From positions 106,425 through 170,424 of the forward strand of contig REDL01000059.1 of the NCBI GenBank assembly GCA_007693505.1: 64,000 nucleotides of DNA, given 5' to 3'. Under the pieces are notes generated by a model, which did no database searches, was not told where the DNA came from, and saw only the letters and a program-made list of their open reading frames with translations. Shown one piece after another: positions 16,221 to 25,233 of the stretch (within the stretch, counting starts at the first letter, position 1; each line of letters begins with the position of its first letter). Origin of the DNA: Desulfovibrionales bacterium. GTDB lineage: Bacteria > Desulfobacterota > Desulfovibrionia > Desulfovibrionales > Desulfonatronaceae. A program made the translations under genes and the position numbers.

Positions 16221-17177
16221 ATGGCCGCAAGGAGGAGAGGCGTGGAAGTCTGGTGGGCGCTACTGGCCGCGGCGCTGTTTGGCGCGGCGGATTTCAGCGC
16301 GGGGATAGCGTCGCGCCGTTCACCGGCCCTGACCGTAACCTTTCTGTCTCAGAGCACAGGGGTGGTATTGTTTGGGCTCTCCTTGGTCGTGCTCCTGGAG
16401 CAGCCAACCGGTCCCGCGCTGCGTTGGGGAGGGATCGCCGGAGCCATCGCTGCCGTGTCCGTTTTTCTTTACTACCGTGCCTTGGCCCTGGGCCGGATGG
16501 GCATTGTGGCCACGATCACGGCGATCTGGTCAGCTGTTGTTCCCTTTGGCCTCGGCTTGGCCCTGGGTGAACGGCCGTCGACCCTGGCCATTTGCGGCGT
16601 GATTGGCGTGATTTTCGCTGTGGGGATGATCTCCTATGTTCCGGCATCGACTGCAAGGCCACACACTCTGCCGGCTGCTGCGGCTCGCCAAAAGGCATTC
16701 AGTATGGAGGGCGGGGTTCGTTTCAACAGGATTTTGCCGCGGCATGGCTTTCTGCTGCGATTTTCCCAAACTCCGGGAATGTTCGGGGCGACACTGGCCG
16801 GTATCGGTTTCGGGCTTTTGGGCGTTCTGCTGAACCAGGCCGGAGCACTAGGCAACGTGCTCTGGCCGGTATTTTCCGCGGCTGTTGCCTCGGTCATGGT
16901 CACGGGGCTCATGCTGGCGGGATCCCGCTCCCCGTTGCTGTTCGATCGCGGTAATCTGCCACACATCATTTCCGCCGGGTTGATGCAATCCCTGGGCGTT
17001 CTCTGTTTTTTGCTGGCCATTCAGACGGGGCTGGTATCCATCGTCGCAGTCATCGTGGCCCTCTCGCCGGCTCCAACCCTGTTACTGGCCAGAATGTTCC
17101 TGGCCGAAACCCTCTCCCGGAACCAGCTGCTCGGTTTTGTTGTGGCCATGCTGGGCATTGCCCTGGTCACGGTGTAG
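16221..17177 (+). CDS. EamA/DMT superfamily transporter
   Basis: This 318-residue inner-membrane protein has about ten transmembrane segments in two EamA repeats. The first is about residues 8-140, ending with IWSAVVPFGLGLALGERPS. The second is about 185-318, with VIVALSPAPTLLLARMFLAETLSRNQLLGFVVAMLGIALV. A charged loop (residues 150-185) links them. The signature ends of both repeats are intact. The substrate is unknown; related proteins export amino acids or metabolites. Confidence 0.85.
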   Translation: MAARRRGVEVWWALLAAALFGAADFSAGIASRRSPALTVTFLSQSTGVVLFGLSLVVLLEQPTGPALRWGGIAGAIAAVSVFLYYRALALGRMGIVATITAIWSAVVPFGLGLALGERPSTLAICGVIGVIFAVGMISYVPASTARPHTLPAAAARQKAFSMEGGVRFNRILPRHGFLLRFSQTPGMFGATLAGIGFGLLGVLLNQAGALGNVLWPVFSAAVASVMVTGLMLAGSRSPLLFDRGNLPHIISAGLMQSLGVLCFLLAIQTGLVSIVAVIVALSPAPTLLLARMFLAETLSRNQLLGFVVAMLGIALVTV

Positions 17178-17235
17178 CGGCTCGCACACAGGACATCATG
17201 TCACGGCGATGGCGCGAATATGGGCAGGGGAGTCG

Positions 17236-18189
17236 TCAAAGAGTGATGGTGCGTTTTCGGGTCAGGGAGAAGGCGACTTTTTGGGGATAATAGGCCGCCT
17301 CGTTGATGAAGACCGGGTAGAGGATTTCGCTCTCCGAGCTATGAACCACCCGTCCGTCCCGGTGGACAAACATTGGGTCGCCAGGATTCAGGGGGAAGTA
17401 GTCCCGGTCCTGCAGTGATTCATGGATGACAGCATCGATGTGTCCTACCTCGTCCAGAGGGAAGGGGACGGTTTTGACATGTTCGAAATACGCGACGGGC
17501 TGCCGTGGCAATGGCGCACTCCCCCGGTTTGCCTGCTCAATGAATTCAAGGCATGCCAGGGTGGCGGCATAGGACCGATTGATAAGGTCGTGGCGGAGAA
17601 TTCCGTTGGGGATCGGGCCGAATTCCAGGCCGATGCCGGTCTCGGCGATGGAGGGCAAAAACGGCTGGTCGCAGCCTCCGGTGTATGCCTCCGCGGAGAT
17701 GGCATAGATGAACACGCCGGGAAGGGCTGACTGGACATGGGCCGCCAGATGCATCTGGAACGGGCTGCTGCTTTGGAGGATGATCGTTGTCCCCATATTC
17801 GCCGTGCTGGTGTGGATGTCCAGGATCAGATCCGTCTTGGCGTTGCCCTTGGGGCCGATAAGTTGATTGATCTCCTTGGCCCGCCTGGCCTCGTACTGCT
17901 GCAGGGAGTCGTCGGCCAAGTCCGTTGTCAGAAAGGATCGGTTCAGGTCCTGGTCGACGAAGCGGACGTTGCGCGAACAGGCGAGGGGATTGGCCAGGAC
18001 CGGATGCAGTGCAAAGGTTGAGAAGGATGCCGGAATCCCTTTTTCAGCAAGGAGTCGAAGCAGGTGGGGTCCGGTAGGTTCGTTGCCGTGCGTACCGCCG
18101 ACAACGGCAACATGGTTGATGGGCATGCTGTCTCCAAAGCCTGCTGGATATTGCACAGGCATGTTGCGAGGTTGCCGCGGTCGATTCAT
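17236..18189 (-). CDS. Aspartoacylase/AstE family zinc carboxypeptidase
   Basis: This 317-residue M14-like deacylase hydrolyses N-acyl amino acids, most likely N-acetylaspartate. Zinc and substrate motifs are in place: GGTHGNEPTG near residues 31-40, FVDQDLNRSF and ILDIHTSTANMGTT, with the catalytic glutamate in IGLEFGPIPNG. ATG 18189 overlaps the stop of the upstream GGDEF gene as ATGA, so this longer start is preferred over the internal MPINHV. Coupling of an acylase to a c-di-GMP synthase is unexplained. Confidence 0.9.
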   Translation of the reverse strand: MNRPRQPRNMPVQYPAGFGDSMPINHVAVVGGTHGNEPTGPHLLRLLAEKGIPASFSTFALHPVLANPLACSRNVRFVDQDLNRSFLTTDLADDSLQQYEARRAKEINQLIGPKGNAKTDLILDIHTSTANMGTTIILQSSSPFQMHLAAHVQSALPGVFIYAISAEAYTGGCDQPFLPSIAETGIGLEFGPIPNGILRHDLINRSYAATLACLEFIEQANRGSAPLPRQPVAYFEHVKTVPFPLDEVGHIDAVIHESLQDRDYFPLNPGDPMFVHRDGRVVHSSESEILYPVFINEAAYYPQKVAFSLTRKRTITL

Positions 18190-19304
18190 GAAGTGGACTT
18201 GGTCGATGCCTTGACGTGGTACATTTTTGAGTCCGCTCGCTGGATGAACTGTTGCAGGGTTTCGCCTGGCCGATACATGGCCAAACCGATGGAGGCCGCG
18301 ACGGTCAGTTGGGTGTCCACCGAGCAGATCCGGGATACAGGGAGAGTATGCAGCTCACCTTGGATGCGGTTTGCGGTGCGTTGGGCCGTTTGCTTGCCGA
18401 CGTCCGGCAGCAGCAGGAGAAACTCATCGCCACCAAGGCGGATGAAAATATCGTAGTCACGGACAATGCTTTGGATGCGTTGGGCGACGGCGATCAAGAG
18501 CTGGTCTCCACAGGCGTGCCCCAGAGTGTCGTTGACCAACTTGAACCCGTCCAGATCGATGAACAGCAGGGCGACCGGGAATTGCTTGCGCTGTGCGAAC
18601 TCCAGGATTCGCGGGGCGTGTTTCATCAGGTAGGTGCGGTTATGGCACCCGGTGAGGTGATCCAGGGTGGACTCCCACTGGAGTTTTTCGTGTTCCCGGA
18701 GGGTGACCAGGGACCAGGAAAACAGGTCAGCGAAGAATTCGATGAAGTCCGTGGCCATCCCACCGTTATAGCGCTGGGGATTCGCGTCGATCAGGGTCAG
18801 GTAGCCGATCAGGTTGTCCGGCTGGTATTTGTCCCAAAGAGGGAAAATGCAGACGGAGCCGAAACAGCTCTGATTGCGGGGTGTTTGAAGAAGCTCCCGG
18901 AGAGAAGGCGCTTGCAGGAGGATTTCCGCATAGGTTCCCAGAAGGGGGTGGCGGAAGGTGTCGCCCAGGCCCATCTCCTGAAGCATACGCCGTAGTGACA
19001 ACTGCGGCCTGGTGGCAATGGAGTGGGGGAGCAATTCCGCGAAAAGCTCCTGGGCCAGAACCAGATGCATGTCCTGGACGTTGAGGCGGTCGCGGAGGGT
19101 TTGCAGAAGCCCTGGAAGCTGTTCCAGGGAGGTCATGGCCTGGATCTCGGAGGCGCAAAGCTTGAATTTATGGAATACCGAGAGATTGCGCTGGTATAGC
19201 TCCAGGGTGCGGTCCAGCTTGCATCGCAAGGTGCGCACGGCTTCGGAATCCTGGGACGTGTCGCGGTTGGTCATGGCAACGGCTCTCTCCTCTGGAGTGG
19301 ACAT
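18186..19304 (-). CDS. Diguanylate cyclase with DUF484/GAF-like sensor
   Basis: This 372-residue cytoplasmic protein probably makes cyclic di-GMP. Residues 30-205 form a helical linker followed by a GAF/DUF484-like sensor region (VQDMHLVLAQELFAELL, CFGSVCIFPLWD, NLIGYLTLID). The GGDEF domain follows from about residue 210: LDHLTGCHNRTYL, LLFIDLDGFKLVNDTLGHACGDQ, and intact GGDEF at about 290. An RxxD inhibitory site (RDYD) lies five residues upstream, so product inhibition is expected. It is translationally coupled to the aspartoacylase gene. Confidence 0.92.
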   Translation of the reverse strand: MSTPEERAVAMTNRDTSQDSEAVRTLRCKLDRTLELYQRNLSVFHKFKLCASEIQAMTSLEQLPGLLQTLRDRLNVQDMHLVLAQELFAELLPHSIATRPQLSLRRMLQEMGLGDTFRHPLLGTYAEILLQAPSLRELLQTPRNQSCFGSVCIFPLWDKYQPDNLIGYLTLIDANPQRYNGGMATDFIEFFADLFSWSLVTLREHEKLQWESTLDHLTGCHNRTYLMKHAPRILEFAQRKQFPVALLFIDLDGFKLVNDTLGHACGDQLLIAVAQRIQSIVRDYDIFIRLGGDEFLLLLPDVGKQTAQRTANRIQGELHTLPVSRICSVDTQLTVAASIGLAMYRPGETLQQFIQRADSKMYHVKASTKSTS

Positions 19305-19789
19305 GGCCTTTCTCTGCCCCGGGAGATCCGGTGTGGATTGATCTGCAAAACTTCTGAAAGATGCACGTTGCCGTCTCCTTGCCAGAGGTGCGCTAGACGC
19401 TTGCTCAACTCACTTGCTTCACAAGATGATAGTTTAGCCCGAACAGGGGAATCATTCAATGACCAGAGTGGCTCACACCATTGGAGGCATGCAGTCCGGC
19501 TGTGTTCCGCGCAGGATTATAATGCCTCCATATGGCTGCTGGGCAATGCGAGCGGCGCGTGCTTTGAAGAACGGGTTTGTCATTGTCTCTGCCACTCTAT
19601 CTGGTGTTGTATCTGGCAGGGTTGCCTTTTACGTTGAAACAAGCCAAAGCGAACTATATCGCAAGTGCCCGGACGGGGTGACCATCTTGTTCAACGTAAT
19701 TGGCAGGGTTGTTGTGTCGCATTGTTTTGGTATCCAGACGGTGCAGAGGTATGAGGACGCGCCGGACGACCCAAACCTCATGAGCAGGT
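19305..19789. other. Promoter region and unassignable DNA upstream of a pseudogene
   Basis: This 485-nt stretch separates the diguanylate cyclase start from the recognisable part of the PAS pseudogene. An open reading frame runs through much of it on the plus strand from 19459, but its translation has no domain signature. It may be decayed upstream sequence of the pseudogene. Confidence 0.4.
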
Positions 19790-20228
19790 TCGTGAAGCAG
19801 CTGCCCGTTGCCGTGGCCGTGCTGGATTCGAGCCTGCGCTCTATGTGGCCGTCAGTCAGAAGTGGCGCAGTATCGTCTTTTGCAGGGAGGAGATGTCGTC
19901 ACGGGAGGTCTTGGATGACGCTTTGCCAAGCCTTCCTGAGCGATAGGGGGAATTTTTCGACCGGGTCCATGCCGGTCGGGTGATGGATGGTGAGGATGTT
20001 TTTCCCCGAGTCGATGGGCAGCCAGAGTTTATTCGCTTTTCAATGCAACCCTGGTGTCGTGATGGTGATACCGTTGGCGGGGCTCTTGTTTTCTTGGAGA
20101 TCGTTACCGAGCAAAAAATCCAGGAGCGGGATCTGCGGCAAAACCTTGCTCAGCTTCGGGCCATTCTGGATGCAGCCGGCGATGGCGTGCTGGCCATGTA
20201 CGCGGATGGAACCATCTTAAACTACTGT
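19790..20228 (+). pseudogene. PAS-domain signalling protein remnant, frameshifted and truncated
   Basis: Read with one frame change, the segment encodes a continuous PAS-type domain. It runs MSRFVKQLPVAVAVLDSSLR, then (after a 1-nt loss near 19838) LYVAVSQKWRSIVFCREEM, ALPSLPER, stop TAG at 19944 where tryptophan is usual, GEFFDRVHAGRVMDGEDVFP, IRFSMQPWCRDGDTVGGALVF and LEIVTEQKIQERDL. A second PAS begins (LRAILDAAGDGVLAMYADGTILNYC) and then homology stops. The parent was probably a multi-PAS sensor kinase or cyclase. It abuts the 3' end of the convergent YgjP-like gene. Confidence 0.8.
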
Positions 20229-20289
20229 CCGAAATATGGGGTCCACTATAGTTGCCCGGTGCTTTGCCAAACGTTCGTGAACCCTGTCT

Positions 20290-21072
20290 TCACTCCATGG
20301 ATTTGGGGCGGGTCCGCAGCCAATCCGGCAGCTTCCGCCATGCCATGCGCATCTCGGTACGGATCTGCCGGGCTTGGGGTTCGTACCTGGAGAGCAGGTT
20401 CCAGAAGTGCGGGCCGTGGTTCATGATGCGAGTATGGCAGAGTTCGTGGAGCAGGACGTAGCGGACCCAGGCCCTGGGCAGGAACAGCAGCTTGCAGTTC
20501 AGGCTGATGCGTCCGTTGCCGGTGCAGCTTCCCCAGCGGGTATGCTGATCACGTATGGTCACCCGGGAAAAAGGCAAGTGCAACTCCCGGGCTAACGTGC
20601 CAAGCCACTTAGGCAGTACGGTGTTCGCTTTGGAGCGAATCCAGGCCCGCAGTGCCAACGCAGCGTCCCTGGGATGGTCGATTTGTCCGGTCACCTGGAG
20701 CTGCCCCTGGCCCATGATGGTCACCTGTGGAGTGCTGGAGTTGGAATACCGCGCCGTGTGGTTTAACGTCGCATAGTGGAGCTCCCAATGCTCGTTAATG
20801 GACGGAAGGGTGATTGATCGCGGCAGGGTTATGGTTTCAGTCTCGCAAGCCGTGCGGCGCAGTTGATCGAAACGTTGCAGGTGGCGGGTAATCCAGCGCG
20901 CCTTGGCTCGGATCAGTTGCTCCAGTTCCTCCCGGGAGAGTACTGTGTTTTCCGGGAGAATCACGATCAGCCCCTCGGCAGCCGACAGTCTGAGCCGGAT
21001 TTTGCGGGAGCGGTCCGATGTCTGGATTCGGTAGGAGCAGGATTGCCCGTCGGGCAGTGCAACACGTTCCAT
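20290..21072 (-). CDS. YgjP-like (DUF45) metallopeptidase
   Basis: This 260-residue M48-related zinc peptidase is predicted to be cytoplasmic. It has the N-terminal family strand pattern (SYRIQTSDRSRKIRLRLS, GLIVILPENTVLSREELEQLIRAKARWI), the TRWGSC motif, and the HExxH variant HELCHTRIMNHGPHFW near the C terminus. GGAGA lies just upstream of the MERVALPDG start; an ATG 12 codons earlier is less well placed. YgjP relatives are frequently linked to restriction or UTP-related genes, but no such partner is present here. Confidence 0.88.
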   Translation of the reverse strand: MERVALPDGQSCSYRIQTSDRSRKIRLRLSAAEGLIVILPENTVLSREELEQLIRAKARWITRHLQRFDQLRRTACETETITLPRSITLPSINEHWELHYATLNHTARYSNSSTPQVTIMGQGQLQVTGQIDHPRDAALALRAWIRSKANTVLPKWLGTLARELHLPFSRVTIRDQHTRWGSCTGNGRISLNCKLLFLPRAWVRYVLLHELCHTRIMNHGPHFWNLLSRYEPQARQIRTEMRMAWRKLPDWLRTRPKSME

Positions 21073-21292
21073 GCGTCTCCATCTACGCGACTCCGACCCT
21101 GCTGTCATTTGTCATCGTCGCATTTTTCAACGTCACTTGCGGTCCAGCCCGGACTTGTCTCAGGCCTTGGCATACGCTATCGCTTTATGCCCTTGCCTCG
21201 TTGTCCAAGTGTTCTTAATACCTATGGCCGCCTGTTTTTGTTGCGCGAATTGATTCACCATCCTGCCAATCATTCATCCATAGCGAGGAACC

Positions 21293-23104
21293 ATGTCTGC
21301 ACGACGCAATGTGTTCTGGCTGGTCTGTCTTTCTCTTTGTTTTGTTCTGCTGACGTTCCCTGGCTCGGTTTTCGGAGCGGAACCGGCTTGGCGGCACGGC
21401 CTGGCTCTGCATTATGACCTGAAATATCCCCCGGACTTCACCCATTTCGAATACGTGAACCCTGATGCGCCCAAGGGCGGAGAAATGCGTCTGGCCGGTA
21501 TCGGCACCTTTGACAGTTTAAATCCATTTATCCTGAGGGGCACACCGCCGTTGGGCATGGGAATGATCTTTGAGACCCTGACGGTACGGTCCATGGATGA
21601 GCCGTTTTCCGAATACGGCTTGATCGCGGAAAGCATGCAGGTGCCGGACGATCATTCCTGGGTGGCCTTTACGTTGCGGGAGGAAGCCCAATTTCATGAC
21701 GGTTCGCCCATTACCGTGGAAGATGTGATTTTCACCCTGAATGTGCTCCAGACCAAGGGCCACCCCTTTTATCGGGCCTATTACGCCAATGTTGTTTCCG
21801 CGGAAAAAACCGGTCCTCGCCAGGTCCGTTTTTCCTTCGGCGGTTCGGTGAACCGGGAACTGCCTTTGATTATCGGTCAAATGCCGGTGCTCTCCAAGGC
21901 CTTCTGGGAAGATCGGGATTTTGAACGAACAACACTGGACTTTCCCCTGGGCAGTGGGCCGTACCGCATTGCTCGCGTGGAGCCCGGCCGTTCCATCACC
22001 TATCAGCGGGTCGAGGACTATTGGGCCGTGGATTTGCCCGTGAATCGGGGACGGTTCAATTTTGACGTGATGCGCTACGACTACTACCGGGATGTGAACG
22101 TGGCCCTGGAAGCGTTCAAGGCCGGCGAGTACGATTTTCGGCAGGAGAATGTGGCCCGGAACTGGGCCATGGGCTACGACGGCCCGGCCTTGCGCCAGGG
22201 GCGTATCATCATGGAGGAAATTCCCCATGAATTGCCCACGGGCATGCAGGGATTTGTCTTCAACACCCGGCGGCCGGCTTTCCGCGACCCCTTGGTTCGT
22301 GAAGCCCTGGCCGAGGTTTTCGATTTTGAGTGGTCCAATACCAACCTTTTTCATGGAGCCTATACCCGGACCGTAAGCTATTTTTCCAATTCCGAACTGG
22401 CTTCCGAAGGCCTGCCGTCCGAGGATGAGCTGGCACTGCTGACACCCCATCGGGATATCCTGCCTGAATCGGTCTTTACCGGGGTATTTCAACCCTCGGT
22501 CACCGACGGGTCCGGGAACATTCGCGGGAACCTGCGTCAGGCTCTGGCTCTGCTGGAGGAGGCCGGATGGGTCATTTCTGGACGGGACCGGAGACTGCGG
22601 CACACGTCCAGCGGAGAGGCCCTGGAGTTTGAAATCTTGCTCAATGACCCCTCGTTTGAGCGCGTCTGCCTGCCTTATGCCCGCAATCTGGACCGGTTAG
22701 GCATCTCTGCACGGGTGCGCACTGTGGACGCCACCCAGTACCAGAATCGGATGAACGACTTTGACTTTGACATGACCGTGGGACTCTTTCCCCAATCCTT
22801 GTCCCCGGGGAATGAGCAGCGGGATTTCTGGACCTCCGCGGCAGCGGCCACTCCCGGTTCCCGGAACATTGCCGGCGTGCGCGACCCGGTGGTGGACGAG
22901 CTGGTCGACCTGGTCATCGCTGCTCCGGATCGGGAGAGCCTGGTGACCCGGACCAGGGCTCTGGACCGGGTGCTGCTTTGGGGCCACTATGTCGTCCCGC
23001 ACTGGCACTCCCGGGTATTTCGGGTCGCCTACTGGGACAAATTCGCCCGACCGGAGACCAATCCACGCTATGGGCTGGCCTTGGACGCCTGGTGGATTAA
23101 CTAG
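21293..23104 (+). CDS. yejA: ABC transporter substrate-binding protein, YejA-type
   Basis: This 603-residue periplasmic solute-binding protein (family 5) is expected to deliver oligopeptides or peptide antibiotics to an inner-membrane permease. A signal peptide covers residues 1-29 ([22 protein letters not shown]). Family landmarks follow: [40 protein letters not shown], and ending [21 protein letters not shown], all typical of YejA rather than OppA. It is followed 47 nt later by the permease gene yejB, but not by yejE or yejF. Confidence 0.9.
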   Translation: MSARRNVFWLVCLSLCFVLLTFPGSVFGAEPAWRHGLALHYDLKYPPDFTHFEYVNPDAPKGGEMRLAGIGTFDSLNPFILRGTPPLGMGMIFETLTVRSMDEPFSEYGLIAESMQVPDDHSWVAFTLREEAQFHDGSPITVEDVIFTLNVLQTKGHPFYRAYYANVVSAEKTGPRQVRFSFGGSVNRELPLIIGQMPVLSKAFWEDRDFERTTLDFPLGSGPYRIARVEPGRSITYQRVEDYWAVDLPVNRGRFNFDVMRYDYYRDVNVALEAFKAGEYDFRQENVARNWAMGYDGPALRQGRIIMEEIPHELPTGMQGFVFNTRRPAFRDPLVREALAEVFDFEWSNTNLFHGAYTRTVSYFSNSELASEGLPSEDELALLTPHRDILPESVFTGVFQPSVTDGSGNIRGNLRQALALLEEAGWVISGRDRRLRHTSSGEALEFEILLNDPSFERVCLPYARNLDRLGISARVRTVDATQYQNRMNDFDFDMTVGLFPQSLSPGNEQRDFWTSAAAATPGSRNIAGVRDPVVDELVDLVIAAPDRESLVTRTRALDRVLLWGHYVVPHWHSRVFRVAYWDKFARPETNPRYGLALDAWWIN

Positions 23105-23151
23105 ACGCGGCCTTCGCAAAAGAAGCGTTTCTCCGTCGCCGGCCTCTCACC

Positions 23152-24246
23152 ATGACCGCCTATATCCTGCGCCGACTGCTGTTGATGGTGCCCACATTGC
23201 TGGGCATCATGATCCTGAATTTTATCATCATTCAGGCTGCTCCGGGCGGGCCGGTAGAGCGGGTTATCGCCGAACTGCGCGGCCATGATGTGGCAGCCAC
23301 GGCTCGATTTGCCGGGACGGAACGGGGCGAGATGCAGGCCGTTCACCTCTCGGAGTCGGCCCAGTCCCGATATCGCGGGGCCCAGGGTATCGACCCGGAA
23401 CTGATCGCTGAGCTGGAACGGATGTACGGCTTTGACCAACCGCCGGCAGTTCGTCTCGCCCAGATGATCGGCAACTATATCCGCTTTGACTTCGGAGAAA
23501 GCTTTTACCGGGACCAAACCGTGGTTGCGCTGATTCTCCAGAAGCTGCCCGTTTCCATCTCCCTGGGCCTGTGGACAACACTTTTGGTCTACGTCATCTC
23601 CATTCCTTTGGGGATCCGCAAGGCGGTCCGGGATGGATCGGCATTCGATGTAGCCACCAGCGCCGTGGTCGTTGTCGGATATGCCATTCCAGGATTTCTT
23701 TTTGCCGTGCTGCTGATCGTACTCTTTGCCGGGGGCAGCTTTCTTGACCTTTTTCCCCTGCGTGGCCTGACCTCGGAAAACTGGCACGATTTCAGTTGGC
23801 CCATGCGTGTGCTGGACTATTTCTGGCACCTGACGTTGCCGGTGACGGCCATGGTTATCGGGGGCTTCGCCGGTCTGACCATGCTTACCAAGAACTCCTT
23901 TCTGGAAGAGATCAACAAGCAGTACGTGATCACGGCCCGCTCCAAGGGACTCACCGAAAAACGGGTGCTGTACGGCCATGTGTTCCGCAACGCCATGCTG
24001 ATCGTGGTCGCCGGATTTCCCAGCGCCTTTATCGGCATCCTGTTCACCAGCGCCCTGCTCATCGAAGTGATTTTCTCCCTGGACGGTCTCGGCTTGCTGG
24101 GCTTTGAAGCGGCCATCAACCGGGACTATCCGGTCATGTTCGGCACCCTGTACATCTTCACCCTGCTGGGGCTGCTGCTCAACCTCATCGGCGATTTGAT
24201 GTACACGTTGATCGATCCGCGTATCGACTTCGAGGCCCAGGGATGA
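23152..24246 (+). CDS. yejB: ABC transporter permease, YejB-type
   Basis: This 364-residue inner-membrane permease has an N-terminal signature ([20 protein letters not shown]). A long periplasmic insert (residues 45-105) is typical of YejB. The EAA-like ATPase contact loop is [27 protein letters not shown]. About six transmembrane helices are visible. Complete yej operons also have yejE (second permease) and yejF (ATPase), but here the next gene is rlmB on the other strand 48 nt away. Function would need partners encoded elsewhere. Confidence 0.92.
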   Translation: MTAYILRRLLLMVPTLLGIMILNFIIIQAAPGGPVERVIAELRGHDVAATARFAGTERGEMQAVHLSESAQSRYRGAQGIDPELIAELERMYGFDQPPAVRLAQMIGNYIRFDFGESFYRDQTVVALILQKLPVSISLGLWTTLLVYVISIPLGIRKAVRDGSAFDVATSAVVVVGYAIPGFLFAVLLIVLFAGGSFLDLFPLRGLTSENWHDFSWPMRVLDYFWHLTLPVTAMVIGGFAGLTMLTKNSFLEEINKQYVITARSKGLTEKRVLYGHVFRNAMLIVVAGFPSAFIGILFTSALLIEVIFSLDGLGLLGFEAAINRDYPVMFGTLYIFTLLGLLLNLIGDLMYTLIDPRIDFEAQG

Positions 24247-24294
24247 CATTTTGGCTGGAATTTCCGCCGGATCGCCTGGGGGGAGACGGAGTGT

Positions 24295-25056
24295 CTAGTG
24301 ACCTGAACGTGCTCGGGCGAACATGGCCAAGGCCATGGCCCCGGCCTGGGCCACATTCAAGGACTGCATCGCGCCCGGCATGGGAATGGACAGCTTGTGA
24401 TCGCAACGCTTGAGCACATTGGGTCGGATGCCTTTGTCCTCGTTGCCCAGGACGAGGACAGCCGGGAACTCCGGGGTAAATGTGAACAGGTTTTCGGTTT
24501 TTTGCGCGAGTCCTGTGCCGTAAACGGTGCAGCCCTGATCAGCACAGTATTCCAGGCTTCTGGCCAGGTTGGTCACCTGGGCGATGGGCAGTCGACTGAG
24601 CGCGCCGGCACTGGCCTTTGCCGCCACGGTACCCGGGAAGGCAGTGCGATTTTTGGGCAGGATGATTCCCGCACCGCCCAGGGCAACCATGGTCCTGGCC
24701 AGGGTTCCCAAATTCCCGGGATCCTGAATCTGGTCCAAGGCCAGAATCAGCGGCAACGGGGCTGAGGTGACCTGCTCCAGGACCGCCGCCATATTCGTAA
24801 AGCCTGGCTGAAAGATCCTGGCCAGCACACCCTGGTGGTTTCCGGGATGCAAGCGACGCATTTCCGCTTCGGAAACCTTGCGAAAACGAACCTTCTGGCT
24901 TTTGCAGATGTCCACGATCCGGTCCAGGGCGTGCGAGCGAATCGTGTCCTGAAAGTAGACGAGATCCACCTGCTCTGGTTTGGAAAACAGGACTTCCTGA
25001 ACCGGCTTGCGACCCACGGTCCAACAGCCTTGGTCTTCTTGAGGATCTTGTTTCAT
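24295..25056 (-). CDS. rlmB: 23S rRNA (guanosine-2'-O)-methyltransferase, TrmH/RlmB family
   Basis: This 253-residue SPOUT methyltransferase probably 2'-O-methylates G2251 of 23S rRNA. The N-terminal substrate-binding domain (WTVGRKPVQEVLFSKPEQVDLVYFQ through HQGVLARIF) precedes the knotted catalytic domain. That domain carries LALDQIQDPGNLGTLART, VLVLGNEDKGI and SIPMPGAMQSLNVAQAGAMAL. The start at MKQDPQE follows GGTGGAG; upstream in-frame ATGs lack such a site. Assignment to RlmB rather than a close paralogue is likely but not certain. Confidence 0.88.
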   Translation of the reverse strand: MKQDPQEDQGCWTVGRKPVQEVLFSKPEQVDLVYFQDTIRSHALDRIVDICKSQKVRFRKVSEAEMRRLHPGNHQGVLARIFQPGFTNMAAVLEQVTSAPLPLILALDQIQDPGNLGTLARTMVALGGAGIILPKNRTAFPGTVAAKASAGALSRLPIAQVTNLARSLEYCADQGCTVYGTGLAQKTENLFTFTPEFPAVLVLGNEDKGIRPNVLKRCDHKLSIPMPGAMQSLNVAQAGAMALAMFARARSGH

Positions 25057-25233
25057 TGTTACTCCACCTATTTTCATGTGCTTATCATCTTGCATCTCAG
25101 TATCTTTTCCATTACAGAAGCCAGCAGTAGAGCCCGCCATGACTTTGAAGTCGTGCGTGGAAGCGATCTCCAGATCGTCAGTCACGCAAGACCTTATCCC
25201 TAATTACGACACCAAAGCTCCAGGGAGTGCCAC

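Noticed and set aside
19459..19983. 174-codon open frame taken as a gene
   Set aside because: Only its last part matches a PAS domain, in a frame broken by a deletion, so a pseudogene explains it better.
23101..24249. 382-codon open frame opposite yejB
   Set aside because: It is the antisense of a well-supported permease gene and encodes a repetitive Gln/His/Gly-rich sequence.
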